From positions 1 to 62,073 of the IMG/VR virus record IMGVR_UViG_3300050821_003229: 62,073 nucleotides of DNA. The stretch is one strand, 5' to 3'. This document shows, piece by piece, positions 36,902 through 45,808 of the stretch. The translations under genes and the position numbers were made by a program. The stretch's first letter is position 1. The number at the start of each line of letters is the position of its first letter. The notes below the pieces were generated by a model, which did no database searches, was not told the DNA's origin, and saw nothing but the letters and a program-made list of their open reading frames with translations. Source of the stretch: a virus.

Positions 36902-38175
36902 TCGATCTGTCGAACAAGGTCTGTCTTTTTTTCGACCCTTCGGCGGGGTTCACTCATATGGCCGAGGCTGTGGTGGGCGAGTTCGCTGAGGTGGTCTACT
37001 TTTCGCCGTTCGAGCAGGCATTCCCCTCATCGAAGGACTATCTGCCTGGTACTAATTTGGACGGTATTCGGAGGGCCTGGGACTTTTGGGATGAGGTCGA
37101 TAGCGCGGATTTGGTCGTGTTCCCGGATGTTGGCAACGCGGGTCTCCAAGAGTACCTACGCCGCCAAGGAATGCCGGTATTTGGCTCAGCAGGAGCAGAA
37201 AAGCTCGAACGAGACCGCTGGTATCTCAAATCAGTGTGCAAGAAGTACGGAATTGACTCAGCCGAAGCGACGCCAATAACCGGAATTGATAATTTGCGAG
37301 CATTCTTATCCGAGCAGGACGACGTTCATGTCAAGTGTAGTTATTTTCGAGGGGACGGCGAAACCTTCCACCACACTAATCAGAATGAAACCCGCCGTCG
37401 CTTGGATGAGATTGCGCTCAAGATGGAACCTTACGGAGCTTCTGCGCAGTTTGTGGTCGAAAAGCCTATCGATACTAAGCCGTGCGTGGAGGTCGGTGCG
37501 GACGTACCCTGGACCGCTAGGGGCATCTTCCCGCGTGTCATTCTCTGGGGTTTCGAGGCCAAAGATGCGGGGTACGCTGGTTGTATTGGCCGATTACCGG
37601 ATCGATTGCAAGAAACGCTATCTAAGCTCACGCCGGTGCTGGAACAATTCAACTATCGTGGTGCCCTTTCGACCGAGACCCGCGAAACCCCTGACGGAAG
37701 CTTTTTTTTAGACATGACAGCGCGATTCCCTAACCCGCCCTCAGCCTTGATGCGCTTCATGATAAGCAACTGGGCAGAAGGAATGTGGGAGGCAGCACAT
37801 GGACGAGTGGTTGAACCGGACTATAACGCTCCCGTTGGAGTACAGATTATTTGTAAGTCCGAATATGGCGCGGACAATCCCCTTGCTGTTGAAATCGACC
37901 GACTGGATCGAACGGTCCTCTACGGACACTGCCAGTACGGCGACCAGCACTATGCAGTCTCGCCTTCGGAAATTGCAGAATGTGGGGCTGCTGTTGGACT
38001 CGGAACCACGCTCTCCCAAGCGATGGAGGAAGCGGTCGAGGTAATGGAAGGTATCAAGGGGCGCGAAGTTAAGTACGATGCGGGCGCTCTAGAAGAGCTA
38101 ACAGAAGCAATCGAAACGGCCGAGAAGTTAGGGATTAACTGGAATCGGCCCATATTAGATACGGAGGCGGCATAA
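36898..38175 (+). CDS. ATP-grasp ligase-like enzyme (425 aa)
   Basis: Shows the ATP-grasp layout of PurD/D-Ala ligase-like enzymes: PVFGSAGAEKLERDRWYLKSVCKKYG (residues 93-118) leading into the ATP-binding domain, FVVEKPI...CVEVGADV (185-203), and the metal-binding strand FFLDMTARFPNP (269-280), where the usual Glu-x-Asn is Asp-x-Thr. Such enzymes join a carboxylate to an amine using ATP. Placed between head genes and the scaffold, it may modify a virion or host peptide. Substrate unknown. Confidence 0.65.
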   Translation: MIDLSNKVCLFFDPSAGFTHMAEAVVGEFAEVVYFSPFEQAFPSSKDYLPGTNLDGIRRAWDFWDEVDSADLVVFPDVGNAGLQEYLRRQGMPVFGSAGAEKLERDRWYLKSVCKKYGIDSAEATPITGIDNLRAFLSEQDDVHVKCSYFRGDGETFHHTNQNETRRRLDEIALKMEPYGASAQFVVEKPIDTKPCVEVGADVPWTARGIFPRVILWGFEAKDAGYAGCIGRLPDRLQETLSKLTPVLEQFNYRGALSTETRETPDGSFFLDMTARFPNPPSALMRFMISNWAEGMWEAAHGRVVEPDYNAPVGVQIICKSEYGADNPLAVEIDRLDRTVLYGHCQYGDQHYAVSPSEIAECGAAVGLGTTLSQAMEEAVEVMEGIKGREVKYDAGALEELTEAIETAEKLGINWNRPILDTEAA

Positions 38176-39282
38176 ATGCCAGCACCTAAACTCAAGATTT
38201 TCAATGATAGTGAGATGCTAACCGACGAGGCGGCATTGGCGGAAGAAACTACTCAGCCGGTCGTCACCGAAGAAGCGCAACAGCAGCAAACTCAGGCTGA
38301 GATTGACGCCGCTAAGGTAGATCAACAGCAGCCTCCGGTGGCTACCGACGAAGATGCCGCCCCTAAGAAAGGTCCAGTAGAACGCGCTGTTTACGAAAAC
38401 GTCCAAGTTGCGCTTAAGGCTGAGCGTGAACAGCGTAAGGCGCTAGAAAAGCAAGCGCAAGAGGACCGTGAGTTTCGAGTTCGGGCGGAAGAGCGTACCA
38501 AGTTTGTCGAGGAAGCGGCAACTCGCATCAGGCAGACTGCCGAGCAACAGAAAAAAGCAGCGGAACGGCCCGATCCCGACATCGACCCCGATGGTGCAGA
38601 CAGGTACGACACCAAGCAGGCGCTGGCGCAAGAGCGAGCGGCCCGTGAGGCCATGGAGCAGCGGTTTAATCAGTTCAGCCAGACTTATCAGCAGACCGAA
38701 GAACAAAAGCAAATGTCGGATTGGGTCCAGCACACCGCGAATGGCTATGCGCAAACGGACCCAGAGTATTTCGATATCGCTAAAAAGTTCGCGTCTGGGC
38801 GGATCGGGTTTTGGCAGCATGCTGGACCGCTAGCCCCACCCCAAGCCTGCCACGATATGATAGAAGCGGAGAGCAAGTTGTTGGCGGCGTGGTCGAGGCA
38901 GTATGGAGGCAACTTCGCTGCGACTTTGGCCAAATTTGGCCGCGAGGGTTTCGTCGCAAGAGAAGCCCCGCCGCAGCAGCAGCAGAACGGCAACGGGCAA
39001 ATTCCCCGCGCGGTGAACGGCAACGGCGCAGCCGCGCAGCAGCGTCTCGACCAAGTAGCAGCAGGCCAGCGGCTACAGGGTATCAGCGCGATACCGGGAG
39101 CAGGGCAGGAAGGGGCGGGTAGGTACGCCAACTATAGTCAAGCTGACCTCGCCAATATGCCAGAGGGAGAGTGGGCCAGAGTAAAAAGCGACCCGCGCGC
39201 CGCGATGGAACTGGCGGTTGCGTTAGGTAAGGCGGAAGGTGTAAGCACGGAAGAAGCCTATAAAATCCTGAAGGCTGGATAG
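38176..39282 (+). CDS. probable scaffold protein (368 aa)
   Basis: Acidic Gln/Glu-rich N-terminus, a long central coiled coil (about residues 60-180) and a Gln/Asn-rich C-terminal linker ending in a small helical domain, the classical make-up of podoviral scaffolds that direct coat assembly and then leave. Lies upstream of the coat gene, with a small gene and an HNH gene between. A one-mismatch palindrome copy encodes IPRAVN. Confidence 0.65.
   Translation: MPAPKLKIFNDSEMLTDEAALAEETTQPVVTEEAQQQQTQAEIDAAKVDQQQPPVATDEDAAPKKGPVERAVYENVQVALKAEREQRKALEKQAQEDREFRVRAEERTKFVEEAATRIRQTAEQQKKAAERPDPDIDPDGADRYDTKQALAQERAAREAMEQRFNQFSQTYQQTEEQKQMSDWVQHTANGYAQTDPEYFDIAKKFASGRIGFWQHAGPLAPPQACHDMIEAESKLLAAWSRQYGGNFAATLAKFGREGFVAREAPPQQQQNGNGQIPRAVNGNGAAAQQRLDQVAAGQRLQGISAIPGAGQEGAGRYANYSQADLANMPEGEWARVKSDPRAAMELAVALGKAEGVSTEEAYKILKAG
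39002..39017. repeat. dispersed palindrome copy 9 (one mismatch)
   Basis: TTCCCCGCGCGGTGAA, read as PRAVN in the scaffold-like protein. Confidence 0.8.
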
Positions 39283-39292
39283 GAGAACGACA

Positions 39293-39496
39293 GTGCCAAG
39301 TGTGAGCGAAAAGCAACGTAAATTCTTTGGGGCAGAACTCGGTCGCAAGCAGGCTGGTGAATCCACTGATACGGGGATGTCTGAGAAAAGCTTAGCGGAT
39401 TTTGCGAAGAAACCGGTTGAGCCGAAGCGCGGTGCGCACTCCGACAAGAAGCATCAGCACGATACGGGTAGACACAAACGGCCCAGGGGTGGTTGA
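39293..39496 (+). CDS. small conserved phage protein, DUF3008-like (67 aa)
   Basis: GTG 39293 behind GGAGAACGACA. MPSVSEKQRKFFGAELGRKQAG...TGMSEKSLADFAKKP resembles a short basic phage family with a conserved SEKQRKFF...DFAKKP pattern, often found near head genes. Function unknown. Confidence 0.6.
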   Translation: MPSVSEKQRKFFGAELGRKQAGESTDTGMSEKSLADFAKKPVEPKRGAHSDKKHQHDTGRHKRPRGG

Positions 39497-39687
39497 CAGC
39501 AACTTAAGTTTCTGGTTTAGATTATCTATCGCCTCAAAGGCTCGGGCGTAGAATAAAGAGCTTGTCGCCCCCGCAGCGACGTAAAATACCAGCGGAGTCA
39601 CCGCAATGACTTTAACCTTGCGGACTCGCCTCAGCCCCTGGAGCGTTATCCAGAGCGCAAAGAAATTTGTGACTCGGAGACGCGCCA
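39497..39687. other. gap between late genes, possible minus-strand frame
   Basis: No plus-strand gene. The minus strand has an open frame (39392-39718) with a hydrophobic segment (VIAVTPLVFYVAAGATSSLFY), but it overlaps the 67-aa gene and lacks a clear start site, so it is only noted. The gap may be part of the HNH element's insertion. Confidence 0.35.
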
Positions 39688-40161
39688 GTGAGCGCTCGAA
39701 AGCCCGGAAAGACACCAAAGACCGACGATCAACGGCTCCAAAGCTGGTTGGAGTGGTACGACCGCAACCAGCAGAAGTCGGAATATCGGCGTCAGCGGTA
39801 TCTAGCCCTAACTGAACAACAGCGCGAAGAGATCCGCGAATACAAGCGCCAGCAGTTTAAGCAACGCATGGCGGAGGGCTGGAATCGGCCCTATGCCAAG
39901 AATCGCACAGACCATATGGTTTGGCGCGAATTGATCATCTCTTTTCTCATTGAGCGCGATGGGAATCTTTGTGGCATCTGCGGCAAAGAGGTCGCGATGG
40001 GTGAGGACGGGATTGACCACATCATCCCGCGCAATATGGGCGGCCCTAATACCGCCCAGAACGTCCGGTTGGCTCATCGGGTATGTAATAACCGTAGGCC
40101 CAAAAAGCCGAAAGATTTGCGATTAGCAATGGAGCAAGTGGAGCAATTAAAGCTCCACTAA
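39688..40161 (+). CDS. HNH endonuclease upstream of the coat gene (157 aa)
   Basis: LCGICGKEVAMGEDGIDHIIPRNMGGPNTAQNVRLAHRVCNN (about residues 91-132) is a complete HNH motif with zinc Cys. The N-terminal 70 residues are Arg/Gln-rich helices, likely DNA-binding. GTG start behind GGAGACGCGCCA. A second free-standing HNH gene beside an essential gene, as typical for homing elements. Confidence 0.85.
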   Translation: MSARKPGKTPKTDDQRLQSWLEWYDRNQQKSEYRRQRYLALTEQQREEIREYKRQQFKQRMAEGWNRPYAKNRTDHMVWRELIISFLIERDGNLCGICGKEVAMGEDGIDHIIPRNMGGPNTAQNVRLAHRVCNNRRPKKPKDLRLAMEQVEQLKLH

Positions 40162-40178
40162 GCGACGGAGAGACAACC

Positions 40179-41267
40179 TTGGCGGATTGGGTTTACCAAC
40201 ACACAGACGCACTAACTAACTCGCGTTGGGCAAAGCTCATGCTTTCCCAGTTCATGATTGACGTTCTGTTCTTCCGCTTTGCCTCAATGGACGAAACGTC
40301 GATGATCATGATTCTGGACGACCTCCAGAAGCACGCGGGCGACAACGTAACCTTTGGCATCAGCGAATTGCTTCAGGCTCCTGGTGTACTCGACCTGAAT
40401 ACGCTGACGGGCAATGAAGAGACGCCGATTACTTATGGCGACTCGTTGTTCATCCACGAGTTGGCGCACGCAATTCTGCTGGTCGGGCCGATTTCAGACC
40501 AGCGCATCCTGTTCGACCGGCGTAAGACTGGACGTAACCGGCTCTCTGACTGGTACGCAGCCCGCACAGATCATAGCGGCGCTAACCAGCTCGCGGGTTA
40601 CACCCCGCAGACCGACACCCGGTTCACGGGCCTGCAGGCCACGATTGCAACGACCCGGCAGATTCTACCTCCCGGCGTCGCGGACGCGGCCAACCTGACC
40701 TCAGCCAACACCTTTCAGATCACCTACATTGACAATGCGGAGCTGTTGGCCAAGTCGCTAACCTCGGGCATTCGTCCGTTGAAGGTGGGCGGCCGGTCCT
40801 TCTATGTGCTCATGATGCACACCAGCCAAGCGACGGACATGCGGACCAACACCTCCGTTGGCCAGTGGCTAGACATCCAGAAAGCGGCAATGACTGGTGG
40901 CGATGTCGGTGACAACCCGATTTTCTGGGAATCGCTCGGTATGTACCACCGCACCCTGATTCATGAGAACTCGCGCGTAACCAACGCGGTAGCAAACGCC
41001 GGGACGGCGGTAGCGAATACCAAGCGCGCATTGTTCGCAGGGGCGCAGGCGGCAGTGCTGGCCTTCGGACGCAGCCAGAACGACAGCCAGAAGTTCCGGT
41101 GGTTGGAAGAGCTGCGGGACTTCGGACGCCAGATCGGTATCGGCGTGAGCGCGATTTGGGGCTTGGTCAAGGTCCAGTTTAATAGCTCAGATTTCGGTGT
41201 ATCGGTAATCGACACTTACGGAATTGACATCGACACGCTGGGCAATTCGGCAACCAACGCACAGTAA
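40179..41267 (+). CDS. major capsid protein, N4 gp56/DUF4043 type (362 aa)
   Basis: Starts at TTG 40179 behind GGAGAG. The sequence matches the N4 gp56-like coat family: WAKLMLSQFMIDVLFFRFASMDETS near the start, RKTGRNRLSDWYAARTDHSGANQLAGYTPQTDTRFTGLQA, and a C-terminal FGRSQNDSQKFRWLEELRDFGRQIGIGVSAIWG. It forms the HK97-fold head shell. A gp56-type coat combined with a P22-type portal is a mosaic. Confidence 0.88.
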   Translation: MADWVYQHTDALTNSRWAKLMLSQFMIDVLFFRFASMDETSMIMILDDLQKHAGDNVTFGISELLQAPGVLDLNTLTGNEETPITYGDSLFIHELAHAILLVGPISDQRILFDRRKTGRNRLSDWYAARTDHSGANQLAGYTPQTDTRFTGLQATIATTRQILPPGVADAANLTSANTFQITYIDNAELLAKSLTSGIRPLKVGGRSFYVLMMHTSQATDMRTNTSVGQWLDIQKAAMTGGDVGDNPIFWESLGMYHRTLIHENSRVTNAVANAGTAVANTKRALFAGAQAAVLAFGRSQNDSQKFRWLEELRDFGRQIGIGVSAIWGLVKVQFNSSDFGVSVIDTYGIDIDTLGNSATNAQ

Positions 41268-41270
41268 CCT

Positions 41271-41993
41271 ATGGACGGACGACGGAAAATCGCGATTGGC
41301 TACCCCCATAATGGGGGCGTTCGTGAATGCTTTATGAGTTCGCTGATGAACTTCCGCGAATTCGATTTAGCGCACGAATGTATCATGGGCGCGCGGATTC
41401 CTGAGCGCGGTCTATATATCGCTGGCGTGCGCAATAAGATTGTCAGCAGCTTTCTCACTACCCCGTTCGACTGGCTGATGATGATCGACACGGACCAGCA
41501 GTTTGCCCCGGAAGATCCGTACTACCTCCTGAATGCAGCCGAAGAAATCGATGCGAAGGTAATCTCAGCGCTCTATTTCGGCATTCTGGATGGGCAAATC
41601 GCGCCGATGTGGTGGTCGAAAAGCTCCAAAGGCGACCCGTGCACGGTGCCCAACATCACCCCCGGCACGCAGGAAATCCTGGGCTTTGGCTGCGGCATGT
41701 GTCTCATCCATCGGTCGGTATTCGAGGAGATGGAGAAGCGCTACCAGGACGACCCGTGGAAGTGGTTCAACCACGACATCACGACGTTCAACGGGCACTC
41801 AGAGCGATTTGGTGAAGACTTGGGATTCTGTGACCGCGTAACGAAGATGGGCGTGAAAATGTACGGCGATAGCCGCGTGGTTATCGGGCACGACAAGTCT
41901 CAAATTATCGACTTAGAAACGTTCTTAAAGGTTGCGCAACAGCGCAAAGACGATGAACCCGTAAGAGAACGGATCATCGATACGAGGGTTTAA
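41271..41993 (+). CDS. GT-A glycosyltransferase-like protein (240 aa)
   Basis: RNKIVSSFLTTPFDWLMMIDTDQQF (residues 54-78) holds the DxD-type metal/nucleotide-sugar motif (DTD 73-75) of GT-A glycosyltransferases. GFGCGMCLIHRSVFEEM, FNGHSERFGEDLGFCDRV and VIGH follow in family order. Directly after the coat gene, so virion glycosylation is plausible; host-surface modification is the alternative. Confidence 0.75.
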   Translation: MDGRRKIAIGYPHNGGVRECFMSSLMNFREFDLAHECIMGARIPERGLYIAGVRNKIVSSFLTTPFDWLMMIDTDQQFAPEDPYYLLNAAEEIDAKVISALYFGILDGQIAPMWWSKSSKGDPCTVPNITPGTQEILGFGCGMCLIHRSVFEEMEKRYQDDPWKWFNHDITTFNGHSERFGEDLGFCDRVTKMGVKMYGDSRVVIGHDKSQIIDLETFLKVAQQRKDDEPVRERIIDTRV

Positions 41994-42511
41994 TGGCAAT
42001 TTACAACAGCTCGTCAATCACCCGCGATGGCGGGCCGCGCGGCCCCGGTGTCTATCCGGTTAAGGTGTCCGGTGTGATCAGCTTGGCCTCGAACACCACG
42101 CTATCATCTGCCACCACGGATACGCTGCCGATTTGTTTGATTCCTTATGGAGTCTTCATATCCGACATCAAAATCGGATTTCCGGCAATCGGCACGCAGG
42201 CGTCGCTGGGACTGAAACTGGTGGATACGCTGGCCTCGCCGACGACCTACATTTCAGTCATTACTCAGGGTCAGGCGGGTGGCGTCGTTGGTTTTGGGTC
42301 GGCGGCAGCGGCTGATCTCGTTAACATGGGATCGATGTACGGTACGACTTCGCGAGCCATTGGGGCCACTGGCGATAAGGTGCTGGTTTGGACTGCGGGC
42401 GTGCAGTTGCAGCTTGCGGTCATCACCACATCGACGGCCAGCTCCGGGGCTAGCGCAACGAACATCACGTACATGATTGAATTCTCCCCGAACTACGATA
42501 TGGGCGTCTGA
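41993..42511 (+). CDS. probable head decoration protein (172 aa)
   Basis: Beta-rich Ser/Thr/Gly/Ala protein (VKVSGVISLASNTTLSSATTDTLPICLIPYGVF) without cysteine clusters or signal peptide, two genes after the coat. TAATG coupling to the glycosyltransferase. Decoration is inferred from composition and place. Confidence 0.45.
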   Translation: MAIYNSSSITRDGGPRGPGVYPVKVSGVISLASNTTLSSATTDTLPICLIPYGVFISDIKIGFPAIGTQASLGLKLVDTLASPTTYISVITQGQAGGVVGFGSAAAADLVNMGSMYGTTSRAIGATGDKVLVWTAGVQLQLAVITTSTASSGASATNITYMIEFSPNYDMGV

Positions 42512-42771
42512 TGAAGCCTCTAAAGGAACTTAACGACCTGATGGACCGGCCGAGCACGATGAATGGGCCGGGACTCAAGGACACCCGTGAAGAGCGGCTA
42601 ACGGAGCTGAACGATAACCAAGTCGTAATGGCCTACAAGGTTCCGTGGGCACCAGATGGCTTTCATTTAGACGACGCTACGCCGGACGTAGAGGATTCAG
42701 TCTGGGGTGTACAGGACGGGCAGCGAGCAATCCGACAACTCAAGACTATCAAGGAGATTAAACGTGGCTAA
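42511..42771 (+). CDS. hypothetical protein (86 aa)
   Basis: Charged, with PWAPDGFHLDDATPDVEDSVWGVQDGQRA in the middle. One-base overlap with the previous gene. Unknown small late protein. Confidence 0.5.
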   Translation: MKPLKELNDLMDRPSTMNGPGLKDTREERLTELNDNQVVMAYKVPWAPDGFHLDDATPDVEDSVWGVQDGQRAIRQLKTIKEIKRG

Positions 42772-43012
42772 GACGAGTGGAGTAATCCATCCCGATCCTT
42801 TCAATGAGGTCGACAACAAAGATCCCAACAAGCCCGATTCGATGGGCGATGACCTCTATTACAACGGATGGGACGAGATCATGAAGATGCACCTGCAAGA
42901 GACCGGTGACATGGTTTCGACCCCCAACAGCGACTCCGGCAAAGACATGATGGGGCACGAAGCCCCCGGCGAGCCCAGCGCCATCAAGAGCATGGGTGGA
43001 GGCAAGAAGTAA
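42764..43012 (+). CDS. hypothetical acidic protein (82 aa)
   Basis: GTG 42764 with AAGGAGATTAAAC upstream. Hydrophilic, Asp/Asn/Gly/Lys-rich, probably disordered. TAATG coupling to the first signal-peptide gene. Confidence 0.5.
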   Translation: MAKTSGVIHPDPFNEVDNKDPNKPDSMGDDLYYNGWDEIMKMHLQETGDMVSTPNSDSGKDMMGHEAPGEPSAIKSMGGGKK

Positions 43013-43434
43013 TGAAACGGACACTAATCGCCCTTGCTGCCCTGTCGCTGTGCATGGTCGGTCGCGCCCACGCACAGACCAGTCTGGCGGACCCGTGCAC
43101 GCAGTACGCTTCGCTGTCGGTAACGAAGTCAATCAACAGCGCCACCACGACTGCGCTGGTGGTTCCGCCGACAACGGGTAGCGTTACTGTTTGTAAGTTT
43201 CTGATTGAGCATCCGGGCGGCACAGGTACCATGGCATTGGAATACGGGTCAGGGACGGCCTGCGCCACCGGTGCGACGCTCCTGAAAGCAGCCTTTGCCT
43301 ACAACACCACGGCGGGCACGCCGACGGTGGAAGCCCAGACGCTAACGATGCCCGTTCCGATGAGCAACGGTGTGTGTGCGCTGAGCACCGGGACCATTGT
43401 GCAGACCGTAACTGTGAATTACGTCGTACACTGA
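43012..43434 (+). CDS. secreted beta protein 1 of tail block (140 aa)
   Basis: Residues 1-22 are a textbook Sec signal peptide (basic MKRTL, hydrophobic core, AHA-Q cleavage). The mature part is Thr/Ala/Gly beta sequence with four cysteines. First of nine late products with such a leader; lies between head and neck genes. Could be an exported decoration- or adhesin-like protein. No family recognised. Confidence 0.6.
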   Translation: MKRTLIALAALSLCMVGRAHAQTSLADPCTQYASLSVTKSINSATTTALVVPPTTGSVTVCKFLIEHPGGTGTMALEYGSGTACATGATLLKAAFAYNTTAGTPTVEAQTLTMPVPMSNGVCALSTGTIVQTVTVNYVVH

Positions 43435-43445
43435 GTTGACGATGA

Positions 43446-44372
43446 ATGGCCGAATCGTACCTTGCTGGACAGCTCGATACCCGGTCATTCGGGACGCAAC
43501 AGGCGAGACTCCTGGATGATCTAAATCGCCCAGATTTCGGCAACATCGTCATCAACTACCTACAGGACGCCATGCGCTACTTTCAGCGCAAGGCGTTCTT
43601 TTTTAACAACACAGATAATACTGCTCAGCCTACGTGGGCCGCGAACACGTTCTACCCCCAAGGCTCGACCATCACGGCTTCGACGGGTGGTACGACCTAT
43701 ACCTTCATTGCTCTCCAAAATGGCGTGGGTCAGAGCGGGGGTTCGCCTCCGGTTTGGCCCGCGACCGTCTTCACGATTCCCGAGGATGTGACCCCGACCC
43801 CCTACCCGCCTCCGGCAATCGGGACAGCGGGAACGGTGGTCGATAACACGGTTTTCTGGGCCAATGCGGCCGTGTGGACACAGGGCATTTGGACGCAGCT
43901 CGCGACGGTCTACAACATCAATCAGTACTTGCCGCCGATTGACTATGTGGCACCGACACTGGTTGAGGTTACGTGGTCGCAGAACATCCGCGAGCAGATG
44001 CAGAAGATTTCTTATGAGGAACTACGCTCCTACGACGTAATCCGACCTTCCCCGCCAAATTCCTACCCGACCATGTGGGCGTGGTACCAGGAGCAGATTT
44101 ACCTCTGGCCATACCCCAACGGCTTCTACTCTCTTACGTTGTCCTATCGTGCATCCCCGCCGCTGGTGCAGGGGGCGGACGATACAAACTTCTGGACAAC
44201 CAAAGCGGAGCGTCTGATTCGGAAGTACGCACAGGCAAGTATCGAGCGCGAGGTACTTAAGGACCAGGAAGCGGCGACAGCTTCGATGGGTGCGGTAGCT
44301 GAGGAATTGAGCGTACTCAAGAGCCAAGCAATTGCGCAGGAAATGTACGCAATTACCCCGAGTAGCTGGTGA
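43446..44372 (+). CDS. head-tail adaptor/neck protein (308 aa)
   Basis: Starts in the cytoplasmic style (MAESYLAGQLDTRSF). NIVINYLQDAMRYFQRKAFFF near the start and LSYRASPPLVQGADDTNFWTTKAERLIRKYAQASIEREVLKD near the end match podoviral adaptor proteins that sit under the portal. An inserted beta segment (residues 55-130) is unusual. Confidence 0.65.
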   Translation: MAESYLAGQLDTRSFGTQQARLLDDLNRPDFGNIVINYLQDAMRYFQRKAFFFNNTDNTAQPTWAANTFYPQGSTITASTGGTTYTFIALQNGVGQSGGSPPVWPATVFTIPEDVTPTPYPPPAIGTAGTVVDNTVFWANAAVWTQGIWTQLATVYNINQYLPPIDYVAPTLVEVTWSQNIREQMQKISYEELRSYDVIRPSPPNSYPTMWAWYQEQIYLWPYPNGFYSLTLSYRASPPLVQGADDTNFWTTKAERLIRKYAQASIEREVLKDQEAATASMGAVAEELSVLKSQAIAQEMYAITPSSW

Positions 44373-45808
44373 TGCCTAATTACCAGCGATATAAGTCCCC
44401 GCAAGAGCTTCAGATATATGACTTTGCGCCGGACCTTGCCTTTGACATGTCGCAGCAGCAGGGCGGCGTGATTTTGGTCGATATGGATCAGGCACAGCCG
44501 ACGGTTAAGGGCTACCAGACGCTTAATTCCGCGCAGCCCTACGTCGCCACTCCCTTGCCCGAGCTTCCGTTGGGGGCAACGCTGGACTATTTCAGCACGA
44601 GGGAAACGCAGGTATTTGCGGGCGGAGCGATGCACCTCTGGCGGGCTTTCGGAAACACCTGGGTTCAAGCGGATCTGCTGGGCGCGGGTTCATTTGGTGC
44701 GGCGGCGCGTTGGCGATTCGCTCAGTTCAATGATGATGTGCTGGCCTTCAATGCCAGCGTTGGACCTCCGCAGGTAGCAACCGGAGCGCTGGGAATCTTC
44801 GCACCGTTGGGCGGAGCGCCACCACAGCATGTAACGACTGGACTCGCGGTCAATGGGCAGGTGTTGGCGTTCTCGGGCACCAACTGGTACGCGAGCGCGC
44901 TAGGGACCGACAATAACTGGACCCCTGACATTCAGACTCAAGCTGGGGCAGGAACGCTGTATGATTTCCCAGGCGATATCGTGGCCTGCGCCCCCATCTA
45001 TCGTAACGTCGTGGTTTTTAAGCAAGGAGCGGCTTGGATTGGTAGCTACGTCGGCGGTGAGGCGGTCTGGAGCTTTCAGCTCATCTCCGATCTGACTGGG
45101 ACGTGGTGTCAAGAGTCCGTGATTGTGCTTCCCGACTGCGTTGCTTTCGTTGGAATAGACGACTTTTATACGACCTCCGGGTACGCCCCGCAACGCATCC
45201 CAAATAATGTCAAGGAATGGTTTTTCGACCAAGCGGACCCTAATAACTTCCAAAACATGCTCAGCCGGTACGACCCGAACCACGCTGTAGCGTATTGGTA
45301 CTTCGTCTCTAAAGCCCCCGCCGTAGCGAATACGCCAGACCGCTACGTGGGATACAACACGCGGACAGGGCGATGGGCGGCAGGCTATCTCGTAACGCCC
45401 TATGTTCCTGCACCAAACTTTCAGGGCGGAGTGTTAACAGGCCTTTATTTCGACCAAAGCAACGTGCTCCAGACTTGGACTGGTATGCCGGGCGTCTCGA
45501 CCTATACCACAGGGTTTTTTGGCACGCCGGGGGTTTTCTCACAGATCATGCGAGCAAAGCCGGTTTATTACGTAGCTCCGCAATATGCGACGGTACAGCC
45601 CTATCACGTAACCAACTTAGGTGGTCCTGTCGTCACGGGTCCGTCTTCGGTGCTCGGCAGCGATGGTTGGTATTACTTCCGGCAGTACGACCGCTGGCAT
45701 CAGTTCAAGATTAATATGGTGGGGCCGGGAGTGATTGAGCCTAACGTCCAGACTGGAGCGGAAATTAGCGCGCTTGATCTAGGCTACCGCGCAGGAGGGT
45801 TGCGCTGA
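44372..45808 (+). CDS. gp10-like DNA stabilisation/head-closure protein (478 aa)
   Basis: Repeating beta blades (VFAGGAMHLWRAFGNTW, VLAFNASVGPPQ, DFPGDIVACAPIYRNVVVFK) and length suggest the beta-propeller family of P22 gp10, which closes the portal channel. Follows the adaptor gene with TGATG overlap, the same order as in P22. No signal peptide. Confidence 0.65.
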   Translation: MPNYQRYKSPQELQIYDFAPDLAFDMSQQQGGVILVDMDQAQPTVKGYQTLNSAQPYVATPLPELPLGATLDYFSTRETQVFAGGAMHLWRAFGNTWVQADLLGAGSFGAAARWRFAQFNDDVLAFNASVGPPQVATGALGIFAPLGGAPPQHVTTGLAVNGQVLAFSGTNWYASALGTDNNWTPDIQTQAGAGTLYDFPGDIVACAPIYRNVVVFKQGAAWIGSYVGGEAVWSFQLISDLTGTWCQESVIVLPDCVAFVGIDDFYTTSGYAPQRIPNNVKEWFFDQADPNNFQNMLSRYDPNHAVAYWYFVSKAPAVANTPDRYVGYNTRTGRWAAGYLVTPYVPAPNFQGGVLTGLYFDQSNVLQTWTGMPGVSTYTTGFFGTPGVFSQIMRAKPVYYVAPQYATVQPYHVTNLGGPVVTGPSSVLGSDGWYYFRQYDRWHQFKINMVGPGVIEPNVQTGAEISALDLGYRAGGLR

